Part shown: positions 32,701-41,287 of the stretch, piece by piece | Layout: each line of letters opens with the position of its first letter | Numbering within the stretch: the first letter of the stretch is position 1 | DNA from: CAVSRC01 sp963785065 | Lineage (GTDB): Bacteria > Pseudomonadota > Alphaproteobacteria > Rhizobiales > Kaistiaceae | Assembly: GCA_963785065.1 (NCBI GenBank) | Contig: CAWATX010000002.1 | Coordinates: forward strand, 2,046,001 to 2,110,000 | DNA length: 64,000 nucleotides | Reading direction: 5' to 3' | Position numbers and translations under genes: made by a program | Notes under the pieces: model-generated | The model's database searches: none | Told to the model about the DNA's origin: nothing | The model's input: the letters and a program-made list of their open reading frames with translations, nothing else

Positions 32701-33816
32701 ATGCTCGTAGGCGTCACCAGGGAAATCAAGCCGAGCGAATTCCGCGTCGGCCTCACGCCGGCCGCGGTCGGCGAATATGTTGCCCATGGCCATCGCGTCC
32801 TGATCGAGACCGGCGCCGGGGCCGGCATCAGCGCCAGCGACGCCGACTATCGCAGCGCCGGTGCCGATATCGCGCCCGATGCGGCGGCGGTCTTCGCCAA
32901 GTCCGAGATGGTGGTCAAGGTCAAGGAGCCGCAGCCCAGCGAATGGGTTCAACTGCGCCCCGGCCAGATCCTCTTCACCTATCTGCATCTGGCCGCCGAC
33001 ACCGCCCAGACCAAGGGGCTGATCGATTCCGGCGTCACGGCCATCGCCTATGAGACGGTTACCGACGCCCACGGCCACCTGCCGCTGCTCGCCCCGATGA
33101 GCGAGGTCGCCGGCCGCCTGTCGATCCAGGCCGCCGCCACCGCGCTGCAGAAGCCCAATGGCGGCCGCGGCATCCTGCTCGGCGGCGTTCCCGGCGTTGC
33201 CCCCGCCAAGGTCGTCGTCCTCGGCGGCGGTGTTGTCGGCACCCATGCCGCACGCATGGCCACCGGCCTCGGCGCTGCCGTTTCGATCCTCGACAGGTCG
33301 CTGCCCCGCCTGCGCGAACTTGACGACCTCTTCGCCGGCCGCATCGTCACCCGCTATTCCACCCGCGAGGCGGTGGCCGAGGAGATCGCCTCGGCCGATG
33401 CGGTCATCGGCGCCGTTCTGGTGCCCGGCGCCGCCGCGCCCAAGCTCGTCACCCGCAAGATGCTTGGCCTGATGAAGCCCGGTGCCGTGCTCGTCGACGT
33501 TGCCATCGACCAGGGCGGCTGCTTCGAGACCTCGCGTCCAACCACCCACGAGCATCCCACCTTCGTCGTCGACGGCGTTGTGCATTACTGCGTCGCCAAC
33601 ATGCCGGGCGCCGTGCCGCTGACCTCCAGCCACGCGCTCAACCATGCCACGCTGCCCTTCGGCCTGGCGCTTGCCGACCACGGTCTGGCGGCGCTCGCCC
33701 GCGACCCGCATCTCAGAGACGGCCTCAATGTCCACCGCGGCCGCATCACCCATCGCGCCGTGGCCGAGAGCCTGTCGCTCGACTTCACCGATCCGGGAGA
33801 GATGATGGCGGCCTGA
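32701..33816 (+). CDS. ald: Alanine dehydrogenase
   Basis: A 371-residue NAD-dependent enzyme interconverting L-alanine and pyruvate plus ammonia. The N-terminus MLVGVTREIKPSEFRVGLTP carries the substrate-binding Arg, and VVVKVKEPQPSEW holds the catalytic Lys region. TYLHLAAD is conserved, and the NAD motif VVVLGGGVVGTHAARMATGL lies near residue 170. GGAGGGGGATCCCACC precedes the ATG. The divergent Lrp gene and its promoter gap point to amino-acid-responsive control. A strong terminator follows. Confidence 0.96.
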   Translation: MLVGVTREIKPSEFRVGLTPAAVGEYVAHGHRVLIETGAGAGISASDADYRSAGADIAPDAAAVFAKSEMVVKVKEPQPSEWVQLRPGQILFTYLHLAADTAQTKGLIDSGVTAIAYETVTDAHGHLPLLAPMSEVAGRLSIQAAATALQKPNGGRGILLGGVPGVAPAKVVVLGGGVVGTHAARMATGLGAAVSILDRSLPRLRELDDLFAGRIVTRYSTREAVAEEIASADAVIGAVLVPGAAAPKLVTRKMLGLMKPGAVLVDVAIDQGGCFETSRPTTHEHPTFVVDGVVHYCVANMPGAVPLTSSHALNHATLPFGLALADHGLAALARDPHLRDGLNVHRGRITHRAVAESLSLDFTDPGEMMAA

Positions 33817-33839
33817 ACCGCCACATGAGCAGACCGACT

Positions 33840-33871
33840 GGGGCCCGCCACAGGCGGGCCCCGCACTTTTT
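33840..33871 (+). terminator. Intrinsic terminator of ald
   Basis: A perfect 10-bp stem, GGGGCCCGCC (33840-33849), loop ACA, GGCGGGCCCC (33853-33862), followed by GCAC and five T. Confidence 0.9.
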
Positions 33872-33941
33872 CCGGCACCGCTTTTCTGGCACCGCTCCTC
33901 GGCGCACTTGCCCCGTCGCGACATTCGTCTAGACAGGGCCC

Positions 33942-34775
33942 ATGAGCCCGCGCCCCGATCTTCCCGTCGATATCGAACTCGCCGAAGCCCTGCTGCCGGT
34001 CGCCATTGAAGCCGGCGCAGCGATCCTTGCGGTCCGCCGTGCCGGCACCAAGGTCGAATGGAAGGCCGATGCTTCTCCCGTTACCGAGGCCGATCGGGCC
34101 GCCGAAGCGGTGATCTCCGCCGCGCTTGGCGAACTCGCCCCCGGTGTGCCGGTGATCGCCGAGGAGGCCGCCTACGAGGGTCGCCTGCCGGAAACCGGCG
34201 ACGCCTTCTTCCTGGTCGACCCGCTCGACGGCACCAAGGAATTCGTCAAGGGCGGCAACGATTTCACCGTCAATATCGGCCTGATCCGCGATGCATCACC
34301 GGCCCTCGGTGTCATCCTGCTGCCGGAGACCGGCAAGCTCTTCTGGGGTGTGGTCGGCGCCGGCGCCTGGCGCGCTCTGGTGGTGGACGGCGCCGTGACG
34401 GAACGCCGGCCGATCGGCGTGCGCCCCGCCCCCGACGGCGGCATTGCCGTGGTCGCCAGCCGCTCGCACCGCACGGCCGAGACCGATGCCTATATCCGCC
34501 GCTACGCGGTCGACAAGCTGGTCTCGGCGGGTTCCTCCATGAAATTCTGCGTGGTCGCCAGCGGCAAGGCCGACCTATACCCGCGCATGGGCACCACCAT
34601 GCAGTGGGATACGGCCGCTGGGGACGCCATCCTGCGCGCTGCCGGGGGCACCATGGTCACCCTCGACGGCAAGCCGTTCACCTACGGGCCGAAGGACGCG
34701 GCAGGGGCGGACGCCTACAAGAATCCCTGGTTCATAGCCGCCGGCAGCATCACGCCGTTGCCCGAATCCGGCTAA
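33942..34775 (+). CDS. cysQ: 3'(2'),5'-bisphosphate nucleotidase CysQ
   Basis: A 277-residue inositol-monophosphatase-like phosphatase that removes the 3'-phosphate of PAP, the by-product of sulfate reduction and sulfation. Metal-binding motifs are seen: VIAEEAAYEGRLP, then LVDPLDGTKEFVKGGNDFTV (the DPLDGT motif), and WDTAAGDAILRAAGG. The location 236 bases before cysD agrees with a role in sulfur activation. The gap between holds a palindromic repeat, so the genes may be transcribed separately. Confidence 0.93.
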   Translation: MSPRPDLPVDIELAEALLPVAIEAGAAILAVRRAGTKVEWKADASPVTEADRAAEAVISAALGELAPGVPVIAEEAAYEGRLPETGDAFFLVDPLDGTKEFVKGGNDFTVNIGLIRDASPALGVILLPETGKLFWGVVGAGAWRALVVDGAVTERRPIGVRPAPDGGIAVVASRSHRTAETDAYIRRYAVDKLVSAGSSMKFCVVASGKADLYPRMGTTMQWDTAAGDAILRAAGGTMVTLDGKPFTYGPKDAAGADAYKNPWFIAAGSITPLPESG

Positions 34776-34786
34776 GCCGCCGCGCT

Positions 34787-34867
34787 CCAATCCCTCCCCC
34801 GCGCGAGCGCGGGGAGGGGGGACCATGCGAGCCGCAGGCGAAGCATGGTGGGTGGGGGGCGATCCAA
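34787..34867. repeat. Palindromic intergenic repeat between cysQ and cysD
   Basis: A CCCTCCCCCGCG-CGAG-CGCGGGGAGGG hairpin is followed by an ACCATGCGAGCC...GCGAAGCATGGT dyad. It resembles the repeat family seen between preT and preA. No gene is seen between 34776 and 35011. Confidence 0.6.
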
Positions 34868-35011
34868 GCGCCGGCAAACCCATTCCGCGATGGCGCAGTT
34901 TCGCGCCAAATCACCCGGCCCTTGCGCTAAAGATTGGCTGCTTCATGCTTGGCGGCGCCCCCTGCCGATGGCTAGGGTCCGCGCATCCAGGAGCCAGGAA
35001 GCCGCAACGCA

Positions 35012-35917
35012 ATGAGTGCCCGCCAGTCCCACCTGAAACGCCTCGAGGCCGAAGCGATCTTCATCATGCGCGAGGTGGTCGCCACCTTCGAGCGGCCGGT
35101 CATGCTCTATTCGATCGGCAAGGATTCCTCGGTGATGCTGCATCTGGCGCTGAAGGCGTTCTACCCGGCGCCGCCGCCGTTCCCGCTGCTCCATATCGAC
35201 ACCACCTGGAAGTTCCGCGACATGATCGCCTTCCGCGATCGCACCGCCAGGAAGTACGGCCTCGACCTCCGTGTCCACACCAACCAGGAGGGCAAGGCGG
35301 CCGGCATCAACCCCTTCGACCACGGCTCGCAGCACTACACCCAGGTGATGAAGACCGAGGCGCTCAAGCAGGCGCTGACCGCCGGCCGCTTCGATGCCGC
35401 CTTCGGCGGTGCCCGCCGCGACGAGGAGAAGAGCCGCGCCAAGGAGCGCATCTTCTCCTTCCGCTCGGTGAGTCACGCCTGGGACCCCAAGAACCAGCGC
35501 CCCGAACTCTGGTCTCTCTACAACACGCGGGTGAAGGCCGGTGAATCGATCCGCGTCTTCCCGCTGTCGAACTGGACCGAGCTCGACGTCTGGCAATACA
35601 TCATGACCGAGCAGATCGAGATCGTGCCGCTCTATTTCGCAGCACCCCGGCCGGTGGTCAGCCGCTCGGGTCAGTGGATCATGGTCGACGACGAGCGCAT
35701 GCGCCTGGAGCCGGGCGAGGTGCCCGAGACGCGCAAGGTCCGCTTCCGCACGCTCGGCTGCTACCCGCTGACCGCCGCCATCGAATCGGAGGCCGAGACG
35801 CTTGAGGCGATCGTCGCCGAGATGCTGGTCGCGCGCACCTCCGAGCGCCAGGGCCGGCTGATCGATTTCGACCAGTCCGCCGCCATGGAGCAGAAGAAGC
35901 GCGAGGGCTATTTCTGA
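35012..35917 (+). CDS. cysD: Sulfate adenylyltransferase small subunit CysD
   Basis: A 301-residue PP-loop ATP pyrophosphatase that forms APS from sulfate and ATP together with the GTPase CysN. The PP motif is SIGKDSSVMLHLALKAF at about residue 32. FGGARRDEEKSRAKERIFSF and VFPLSNWTELDVWQYI are conserved. Its stop overlaps the next start as TGATG, so cysD and cysNC are coupled. The length is normal. Confidence 0.97.
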   Translation: MSARQSHLKRLEAEAIFIMREVVATFERPVMLYSIGKDSSVMLHLALKAFYPAPPPFPLLHIDTTWKFRDMIAFRDRTARKYGLDLRVHTNQEGKAAGINPFDHGSQHYTQVMKTEALKQALTAGRFDAAFGGARRDEEKSRAKERIFSFRSVSHAWDPKNQRPELWSLYNTRVKAGESIRVFPLSNWTELDVWQYIMTEQIEIVPLYFAAPRPVVSRSGQWIMVDDERMRLEPGEVPETRKVRFRTLGCYPLTAAIESEAETLEAIVAEMLVARTSERQGRLIDFDQSAAMEQKKREGYF

Positions 35918-37818
35918 TGGACAAGCCCGCCGAGAGCGCCGCGCTCGCCGCGTTCCTTGCCGCCGATGGCGACAAGGGCCTGTTGCGCTTCCTCACCTGC
36001 GGCAGCGTCGATGATGGCAAATCGACGCTTATCGGCCGTCTGCTGCACGATTCCAAGCTGCTCTTCGAGGACCAGCTGGCGGCACTGGTTGCCGATTCGG
36101 AGCGCTTCGGCACCACCGGCGATGAGATCGACTACGCCCTCATCGTCGACGGCCTGGCCGCCGAGCGCGAGCAGGGCATCACCATCGACGTTGCCTATCG
36201 CTATTTCGCCACCGAGCAGCGCCGCTTCATCGTTGCCGACACCCCCGGCCACGTCCAGTACACCCGCAACATGGCGACCGGCGCCTCGACATCGGACCTC
36301 GCCGTCCTCCTGGTCGATGCCAAGAACGGCATCCTCACCCAGACCCGCCGCCATGCCTACATCGCCTCGCTGCTCGGCATCCGCCATGTCGTCCTGGCCG
36401 TGAACAAGATCGACCTCATCGATTTCGACGAGGAGCGCTTCGTCGATATCCGCAATGAATTCGCCGAGTTCGCCCAGCCGCTCGGCTTCGCGACGCTGGT
36501 GACGATCCCGCTCTCGGCCCGCCATGGCGACAACGTGATTGCGCCGAGCCCGCGCACGCCATGGTACGGCGGGCCGACTCTGCTCGCCCATCTCGAGCAG
36601 ATCGAGGTGTCCGAGGGCGCCGCCGAACGGCCCTTCCGCCTGCCGGTGCAATGGGTCAACCGGCCGAACGCCGGCTTCCGCGGCTATGCCGGCACGGTCG
36701 CCTCCGGCACCGTCCGCCCCGGCGACCCGATCGTGGTCGCGCGCACCGGCCAGGCCGCCAAGATCGCCCGCCTGGTCACCATGGACGGCGATCGCGGCGA
36801 GGCCGCCGCCGGCGATGCGCTCACCGTCACCACCGACATCGAGATCGACATCAGCCGCGGCGACGTCCTGTCGGCGCCCGAACATCGGCCGGAGATGTCC
36901 GACCAGATTTCCGCCCATCTCATCTGGATGGCCGAGGAGCCGCTGCTGCCCGGCCGTTCCTATCTGCTCAAGGCCGGGGCGCGTACGGTCGGCGCCTCGG
37001 TGAGCGAACTCAAGCACCGGGTCGACGTCGACAGCTTCAAGCCGCTTGCCGCCAAGACGCTGACCCTCAACGACATCGGCCTCGCCAACCTGTCGCTGTC
37101 CGAGCCGATCGCCTTCGATCGCTATGAGGACAACCGCCTGACCGGCTCGTTCATCCTCATCGACCGCTATTCCAATGCCACGGTCGCTGCCGGCATGATC
37201 CACTTCGGGCTCCGCCGCGCCACCAATGTCCATTGGCAGGCGCTCGACGTGAACAAGCAGGTGCGCGCCGAGGGGCTCGGCCAGAAGCCGGTGATTCTGT
37301 GGTTCACCGGCCTCTCCGGCGCCGGCAAGTCGACGATCGCCAATCTGGTCGAGAAGAAGCTGACGCTCGCCGGCCGCCACACCTATCTGCTCGACGGCGA
37401 CAACATCCGCCACGGCCTCAACCGCGACCTCGGCTTCACCGACGCCGACCGCGTCGAGAACATCCGCCGCGTCGCCGAGACGGCGAAACTGTTCGTCGAT
37501 GCCGGGCTGATCGTGCTGGTCTCGTTCATCTCGCCCTTCCGCTCGGAGCGGCGCATGGCGCGCGAGCTGGTCGGCGCCGACGAGTTCCTCGAGATCCATG
37601 TCGATGCGCCGCTGGAGGTGGTCGAGGCCCGCGACACCAAGGGCCTCTACGCCAAGGCGCGCGCCGGCCAGATCCAGCATTTCACCGGCATCGATTCGCC
37701 CTACGAGCCGCCGCTATCCCCCGATCTGCATCTCGACACCACCAGTGACAGCGCCGAGGCGCTCGCCGACCGCATCATCGCCCGCCTCACCGCCGGCGGC
37801 TATCTCGGCAAGCACTAG
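35917..37818 (+). CDS. cysNC: Bifunctional sulfate adenylyltransferase subunit 1 / APS kinase (CysN-CysC fusion)
   Basis: A 633-residue fusion. Residues 20-440 are the CysN GTPase: G1 GSVDDGKSTLIGRLLHDSK, G3 DTPGHVQYTRNM, G4 NKIDLI. Residues about 455-630 are APS kinase: P-loop FTGLSGAGKSTIANLVEKKL, DGDNIRHGLNRDLGF and FISPFRSERRMAREL. It makes APS and then PAPS for cysteine synthesis or sulfation. Rhizobial NodQ has the same domain order; no nod genes are seen here, so a housekeeping role is preferred. Confidence 0.97.
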   Translation: MDKPAESAALAAFLAADGDKGLLRFLTCGSVDDGKSTLIGRLLHDSKLLFEDQLAALVADSERFGTTGDEIDYALIVDGLAAEREQGITIDVAYRYFATEQRRFIVADTPGHVQYTRNMATGASTSDLAVLLVDAKNGILTQTRRHAYIASLLGIRHVVLAVNKIDLIDFDEERFVDIRNEFAEFAQPLGFATLVTIPLSARHGDNVIAPSPRTPWYGGPTLLAHLEQIEVSEGAAERPFRLPVQWVNRPNAGFRGYAGTVASGTVRPGDPIVVARTGQAAKIARLVTMDGDRGEAAAGDALTVTTDIEIDISRGDVLSAPEHRPEMSDQISAHLIWMAEEPLLPGRSYLLKAGARTVGASVSELKHRVDVDSFKPLAAKTLTLNDIGLANLSLSEPIAFDRYEDNRLTGSFILIDRYSNATVAAGMIHFGLRRATNVHWQALDVNKQVRAEGLGQKPVILWFTGLSGAGKSTIANLVEKKLTLAGRHTYLLDGDNIRHGLNRDLGFTDADRVENIRRVAETAKLFVDAGLIVLVSFISPFRSERRMARELVGADEFLEIHVDAPLEVVEARDTKGLYAKARAGQIQHFTGIDSPYEPPLSPDLHLDTTSDSAEALADRIIARLTAGGYLGKH

Positions 37819-37869
37819 GCGGCGAAAGAAACGGCGACGGCCACGCGCTTGGGTCCGAGTGCGATTCCC

Positions 37870-38280
37870 TCACGTGTCGAGACTTGAGAAGAGGGCTCGA
37901 TACTGAGGCAGAGCGAGATTGGGCAGCAAAGCGGCTTCGCTCGGATCGAACCAGCGGAGTTCTGTGTGCTCCTCGTTCGCCAGCGAAGGCGCCCCAAGCC
38001 ATTGTTCGACCAGGAAGAGATGAAGTCGCGACCGGCCATCGGCGGCATCATCGAAATCCAAAACCTCTATTGGTCTTGGTACGATTGACGCGACATCGAT
38101 CTCTTCTTTCAGTTCGCGAGCCAATGCATCGATCGGTGTTTCGCCTGGCCTGACATGACCGCCGATCACATCCCAGCAGTTTGCACAGGATCGGCGGTGG
38201 CTGGCGCGCAAGCCGAGCAAGATCCGGCCTCGCGCACGGACAACTGCGCCAACGACTTCAGTCAACTGGTCTCCGGACAT
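37870..38280 (-). CDS. Nudix hydrolase (MutT-like), atypical composition
   Basis: A 136-residue hydrolase with the Nudix box GGHVRPGETPIDALARELKE followed by EIDV, close to the consensus. The N-terminal strand VVGAVVRARGRILLGLRAS and a WFDPSEAALL segment fit MutT-like enzymes acting on nucleoside triphosphates. Codon choice and GC are lower than in cysNC or the next gene, which suggests acquisition. It converges on cysNC with a 51-base gap. The substrate is unknown. Confidence 0.82.
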   Translation of the reverse strand: MSGDQLTEVVGAVVRARGRILLGLRASHRRSCANCWDVIGGHVRPGETPIDALARELKEEIDVASIVPRPIEVLDFDDAADGRSRLHLFLVEQWLGAPSLANEEHTELRWFDPSEAALLPNLALPQYRALFSSLDT

Positions 38281-38358
38281 CGCGAGAAGCCGCGTGAGTC
38301 AGACAGTGGGCGCAAGGAGGCACCACGGCTGGGGGTATCAAGTGTCAGGTTCAATTCA

Positions 38359-40230
38359 CTAGCCCGCCAGGATGTCGATCTTGATCGACTTGATGTCGGC
38401 GCCGGTGCCGTCGCCGGGCACGCCCGGCTGGATCAGGAGCAGGTCACCGGTGCGGCTGGTCTGCATGGACGGCACCCGCCAGGTCAGCGCTACCGCCTGG
38501 AAATCCGGGCCAAGGTTGGCGGTCTGCCAGTGGCTGATGGCCACGCCGCTCTGATAGGCGAAGCGCATGCTGGCGGCGCCGGCGTCCTTGGCCGAGCGGG
38601 CCACGATGGTGACGCGCACCTGCTGCCCTGCCAGCCGCGTCGCCAGGCCCGGGCCGATCAGTGCCTTCACTCCCGCCGATCCCGTCGACGAGGAGATGCG
38701 CACCGTCCCCGCGGCGGCGTCGAAATGGACCGGATTGTCCGGCGAGGTCTCGAAGACGGTCGGGTCGCTCCCGTCGAAGAGCATGTAGGTCTGGTCGATC
38801 TTCATTGCCGCGGAGGCCAGCCGCACGGCCGTTGCCGCGTCGCTCACCTCACGTTGCTTGTCGATGTCGACCGTCGCGCCGCTGTTCTGCGGCGCCAGCA
38901 GGTAGACGCCGATTCCGCCGAGCACCAGCACACAGACGCCGATGGCGCCGAGCAGCATGAAGATCTTGTCGCGCTCGCGCAGCGGCGGTCGCTGTCTTTC
39001 CCGCTGCCGCTTGCGCTGCCGCGGCGCCTCGTCGTCCGGCCCGACACGCTTCTTCGAGGATACTTTCGGCGCCGGCCGCGGCTCCGGTCGGTCGCGTGGC
39101 TCGCGGCGCGGGCTGTCCTCGCCCCAGCGCTCGTTTCGCTGGCGTTGCCGGCGCAGCGCCGCCGGTTCGCCATAACCCGGCTCGTCTTCATAGGGATCGA
39201 CAGGCGGTTCGGGCAGCCGGCGGCGTTCCGGCGTGCGCCCCCGCCGCCCCCGCGGCGGTTCGTCGACCTCGGGCTCGACATAGGGCGCGTCATCATAGTC
39301 GGGATCGTAGGGCGGCTCCTCGCGTGCGCGATCGAGCCGCCGTGCCTCCTCGTGATAACGGACCAGCCCGGCTTCGCGCACCTGCCGGCCAAAGGCGACC
39401 GGATCGATCAGCGCCGGCAGCCGCCGCGAATAGGCGGGCGGGGGCGCCTCCGGTTCGCGACGGGGCGGTTCGCGATGGGCCGGCTCGTGATAATCGGGCT
39501 CGCTGTAATCCGGCTCGCGGTAGCGCGGCTCCCGGTAGTCCGGGTCGCGATCGTCGGGGTCGCGATCGTCGGCCTCGTAGCCGTCTTCGGCATAGGGGGG
39601 CGCAGGGTGGTCGTCCTCGGCATCCGCCGGGTAGAGGTCCTGGGCATAGGGGTCCGCCGGATGGCGATCCTCTCCATAAGGATCCGCCGGGTAGAGATCT
39701 TCCTCCTCGTCATAATCTGCCGCCCGCTCGTCGGCGGCGTAGCGGGGCTCAACCCGCGCGTCGGGGGCATAGCGCGGCTCTCTCCGCTGATCGGCGACGG
39801 TGCGAGACTCCGCCCGCGGATCGGGGGGATAGCGCGGCTCGGCCCGCGGCGCGGGCGGATAGCGCGGCTCGCCCCGCGGCTCAGGCGGATAGCGGGGCTC
39901 GACCCGCGGCGCGGCGGCACGGCGGGGCTCCGCCCGCGGCGCGGGGGCACGGCGAGGCTCCACCCGCGGCGGTGCATAGTCGTCCGCAGCCGCCGGCACG
40001 TCGGCGGGATCGGAGAAGGCGGCCATGACGTCCGCCTCGATGTCGCTCACCGCCACGTCGAACGCCGCGACCCGCCGCTCCACCTCGTCCTCGTCGAGCG
40101 GCGGGTCGAAGGTCCACAGCCGCCGGATCATGGCGCGCCGCGCCTGGGCGTAGATCGCATTGCGCTCGCGGCTATCGACGATGCCGCGGTCGAGGATCGA
40201 CTTTCTGAGAATGGAGTAGAAGTCGCTCAT
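38359..40230 (-). CDS. Membrane protein with long disordered Arg/Pro/Glu repeat region
   Basis: A 623-residue protein. Residues 1-75 form a helical N-terminal domain (FYSILRKSILDRGIVDSRER, RAMIRRLWTFDPPLDEDEVE). Residues 87-170 are about eight copies of a ten-residue repeat (APRAEPRYPP and variants), followed by Asp/Tyr/Pro-rich stretches (DPDYREP type) to about residue 390 and a basic patch before the only membrane helix (423-446, FMLLGAIGVCVLVLGGIGVY). The C-terminal 175 residues, probably periplasmic, look folded and beta-rich (VRISSSTGSAGVKALI, VRVTIVARSAKD, AVALTWRVPS). It is followed by PPK2 on the same strand. The family is not recognised. Confidence 0.75.
   Translation of the reverse strand: MSDFYSILRKSILDRGIVDSRERNAIYAQARRAMIRRLWTFDPPLDEDEVERRVAAFDVAVSDIEADVMAAFSDPADVPAAADDYAPPRVEPRRAPAPRAEPRRAAAPRVEPRYPPEPRGEPRYPPAPRAEPRYPPDPRAESRTVADQRREPRYAPDARVEPRYAADERAADYDEEEDLYPADPYGEDRHPADPYAQDLYPADAEDDHPAPPYAEDGYEADDRDPDDRDPDYREPRYREPDYSEPDYHEPAHREPPRREPEAPPPAYSRRLPALIDPVAFGRQVREAGLVRYHEEARRLDRAREEPPYDPDYDDAPYVEPEVDEPPRGRRGRTPERRRLPEPPVDPYEDEPGYGEPAALRRQRQRNERWGEDSPRREPRDRPEPRPAPKVSSKKRVGPDDEAPRQRKRQRERQRPPLRERDKIFMLLGAIGVCVLVLGGIGVYLLAPQNSGATVDIDKQREVSDAATAVRLASAAMKIDQTYMLFDGSDPTVFETSPDNPVHFDAAAGTVRISSSTGSAGVKALIGPGLATRLAGQQVRVTIVARSAKDAGAASMRFAYQSGVAISHWQTANLGPDFQAVALTWRVPSMQTSRTGDLLLIQPGVPGDGTGADIKSIKIDILAG
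39721..39972 (-). repeat. 30-bp tandem repeats encoding decapeptides
   Basis: Within the disordered region, ten-residue units in strict register (PRxEPRYPPx with variants) are encoded by about eight 30-bp units, the central ones being most alike. The unit length is a multiple of three, so copy number could change without loss of frame. Confidence 0.7.
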
Positions 40231-40243
40231 TGCGCTCCGCGGC

Positions 40244-41185
40244 TCAGTCCGTGATCAGCTCGGGCCCGCCCAGGATCAGCGGGTCGGTCTTGCGCACCAG
40301 GCTGTCGACCCGGCCGGGATAGCGGAAGGCGGAGAGCACGTGGCCGATGACGGCCAGCCGCGCCCGCTTCTTGTCGTTGGCGTGGACCACCGTCCACGGC
40401 GTCGCCTTGTTGTGCGTTGCTGCCAGAATCGCATCGCGCGCCTTGCTGTAGTCGCCCCATTTTTCCAGTGCGGCATAGTCCACCGGCGACAGTTTCCAGA
40501 TCTTGAGCGGATTGTGCCGCCGCTCGTGGAAACGCTTGAGCTGCATCTCCCGGCCAATATTGAGCCAGAACTTGAAAAGAACAATGCCACCGTTGATCAG
40601 CATCTTCTCGAACGCCGGCGCTTGTTTCAGGAATTCCGCCGTCTCCTCGCCAGTGCAGAATCCCATGACCTTCTCGACACCCGCCCGGTTGTACCAGGAC
40701 CGGTCGAAGAGCACCAACTCGCCGGCCGTCGGGAGGTGCTCCGTATAGCGCTGAAAATACCATTGGCCGACTTCTTTTTCCGTTGGCTTGGGGAGCGCCA
40801 CGACGCGGGCGGTGCGCGGGTTCATGTATTGCCGCATGGTGAAGATCGAGCCCCCTTTGCCTGCGGCGTCGCGTCCCTCGAAGACGACCACCAGGCGGGC
40901 ACCGGTTTCGTTGATATGGCGTTGCAGCTTGACCAGCTCGATCTGCAGAAGGGTCAGTTTCTCCTCGTAATGCTTGTCCTTGATTGTGTCGTCATAAGGG
41001 AAGCCGCCGGAGGCGAGCGCCCGCTCCTCGACCCAGTCGGGCAGCACCGGATTCTCCAGGTCGAAGCTGCCGTGGCTGGTGGTAAGGACTTTCGCATCCA
41101 TGTCGGGGACGATGACCGAGGGAATTTCGTCGGTTTTCTTCTCTTTTGCCTTTCTTCCTTTGCCGGCTTTGTGGTTCTTCGCCAT
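40244..41185 (-). CDS. ppk2: Polyphosphate kinase 2
   Basis: A 313-residue PPK2-family kinase that uses polyphosphate to phosphorylate nucleotides, or the reverse. Walker A is VVFEGRDAAGKGG (residues 101-112). RSWYNRAGVEKVMGFC and FKFWLNIGREMQLKRFHERR are PPK2 signatures, and the lid follows. A lysine-rich N-terminal tail of about 20 residues precedes the core. It starts 102 bases from the divergent phoR, which puts polyphosphate metabolism beside the phosphate-starvation locus. Confidence 0.93.
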   Translation of the reverse strand: MAKNHKAGKGRKAKEKKTDEIPSVIVPDMDAKVLTTSHGSFDLENPVLPDWVEERALASGGFPYDDTIKDKHYEEKLTLLQIELVKLQRHINETGARLVVVFEGRDAAGKGGSIFTMRQYMNPRTARVVALPKPTEKEVGQWYFQRYTEHLPTAGELVLFDRSWYNRAGVEKVMGFCTGEETAEFLKQAPAFEKMLINGGIVLFKFWLNIGREMQLKRFHERRHNPLKIWKLSPVDYAALEKWGDYSKARDAILAATHNKATPWTVVHANDKKRARLAVIGHVLSAFRYPGRVDSLVRKTDPLILGGPELITD

Positions 41186-41287
41186 CGCTCAGGTTCCCGA
41201 TCTTGCTGCGGCTTGCCGCTGTGCCCCTGAAGACCTTATATCGCTCACTGTCGGCCGGACGCCACGGCCGCGATTCGCTGCTGATTC

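Noticed and set aside
35908..37680. 590-codon minus-strand open frame opposite cysNC
   Set aside because: It is a shadow of the clearly conserved CysN-CysC fusion, with no RBS or domain.
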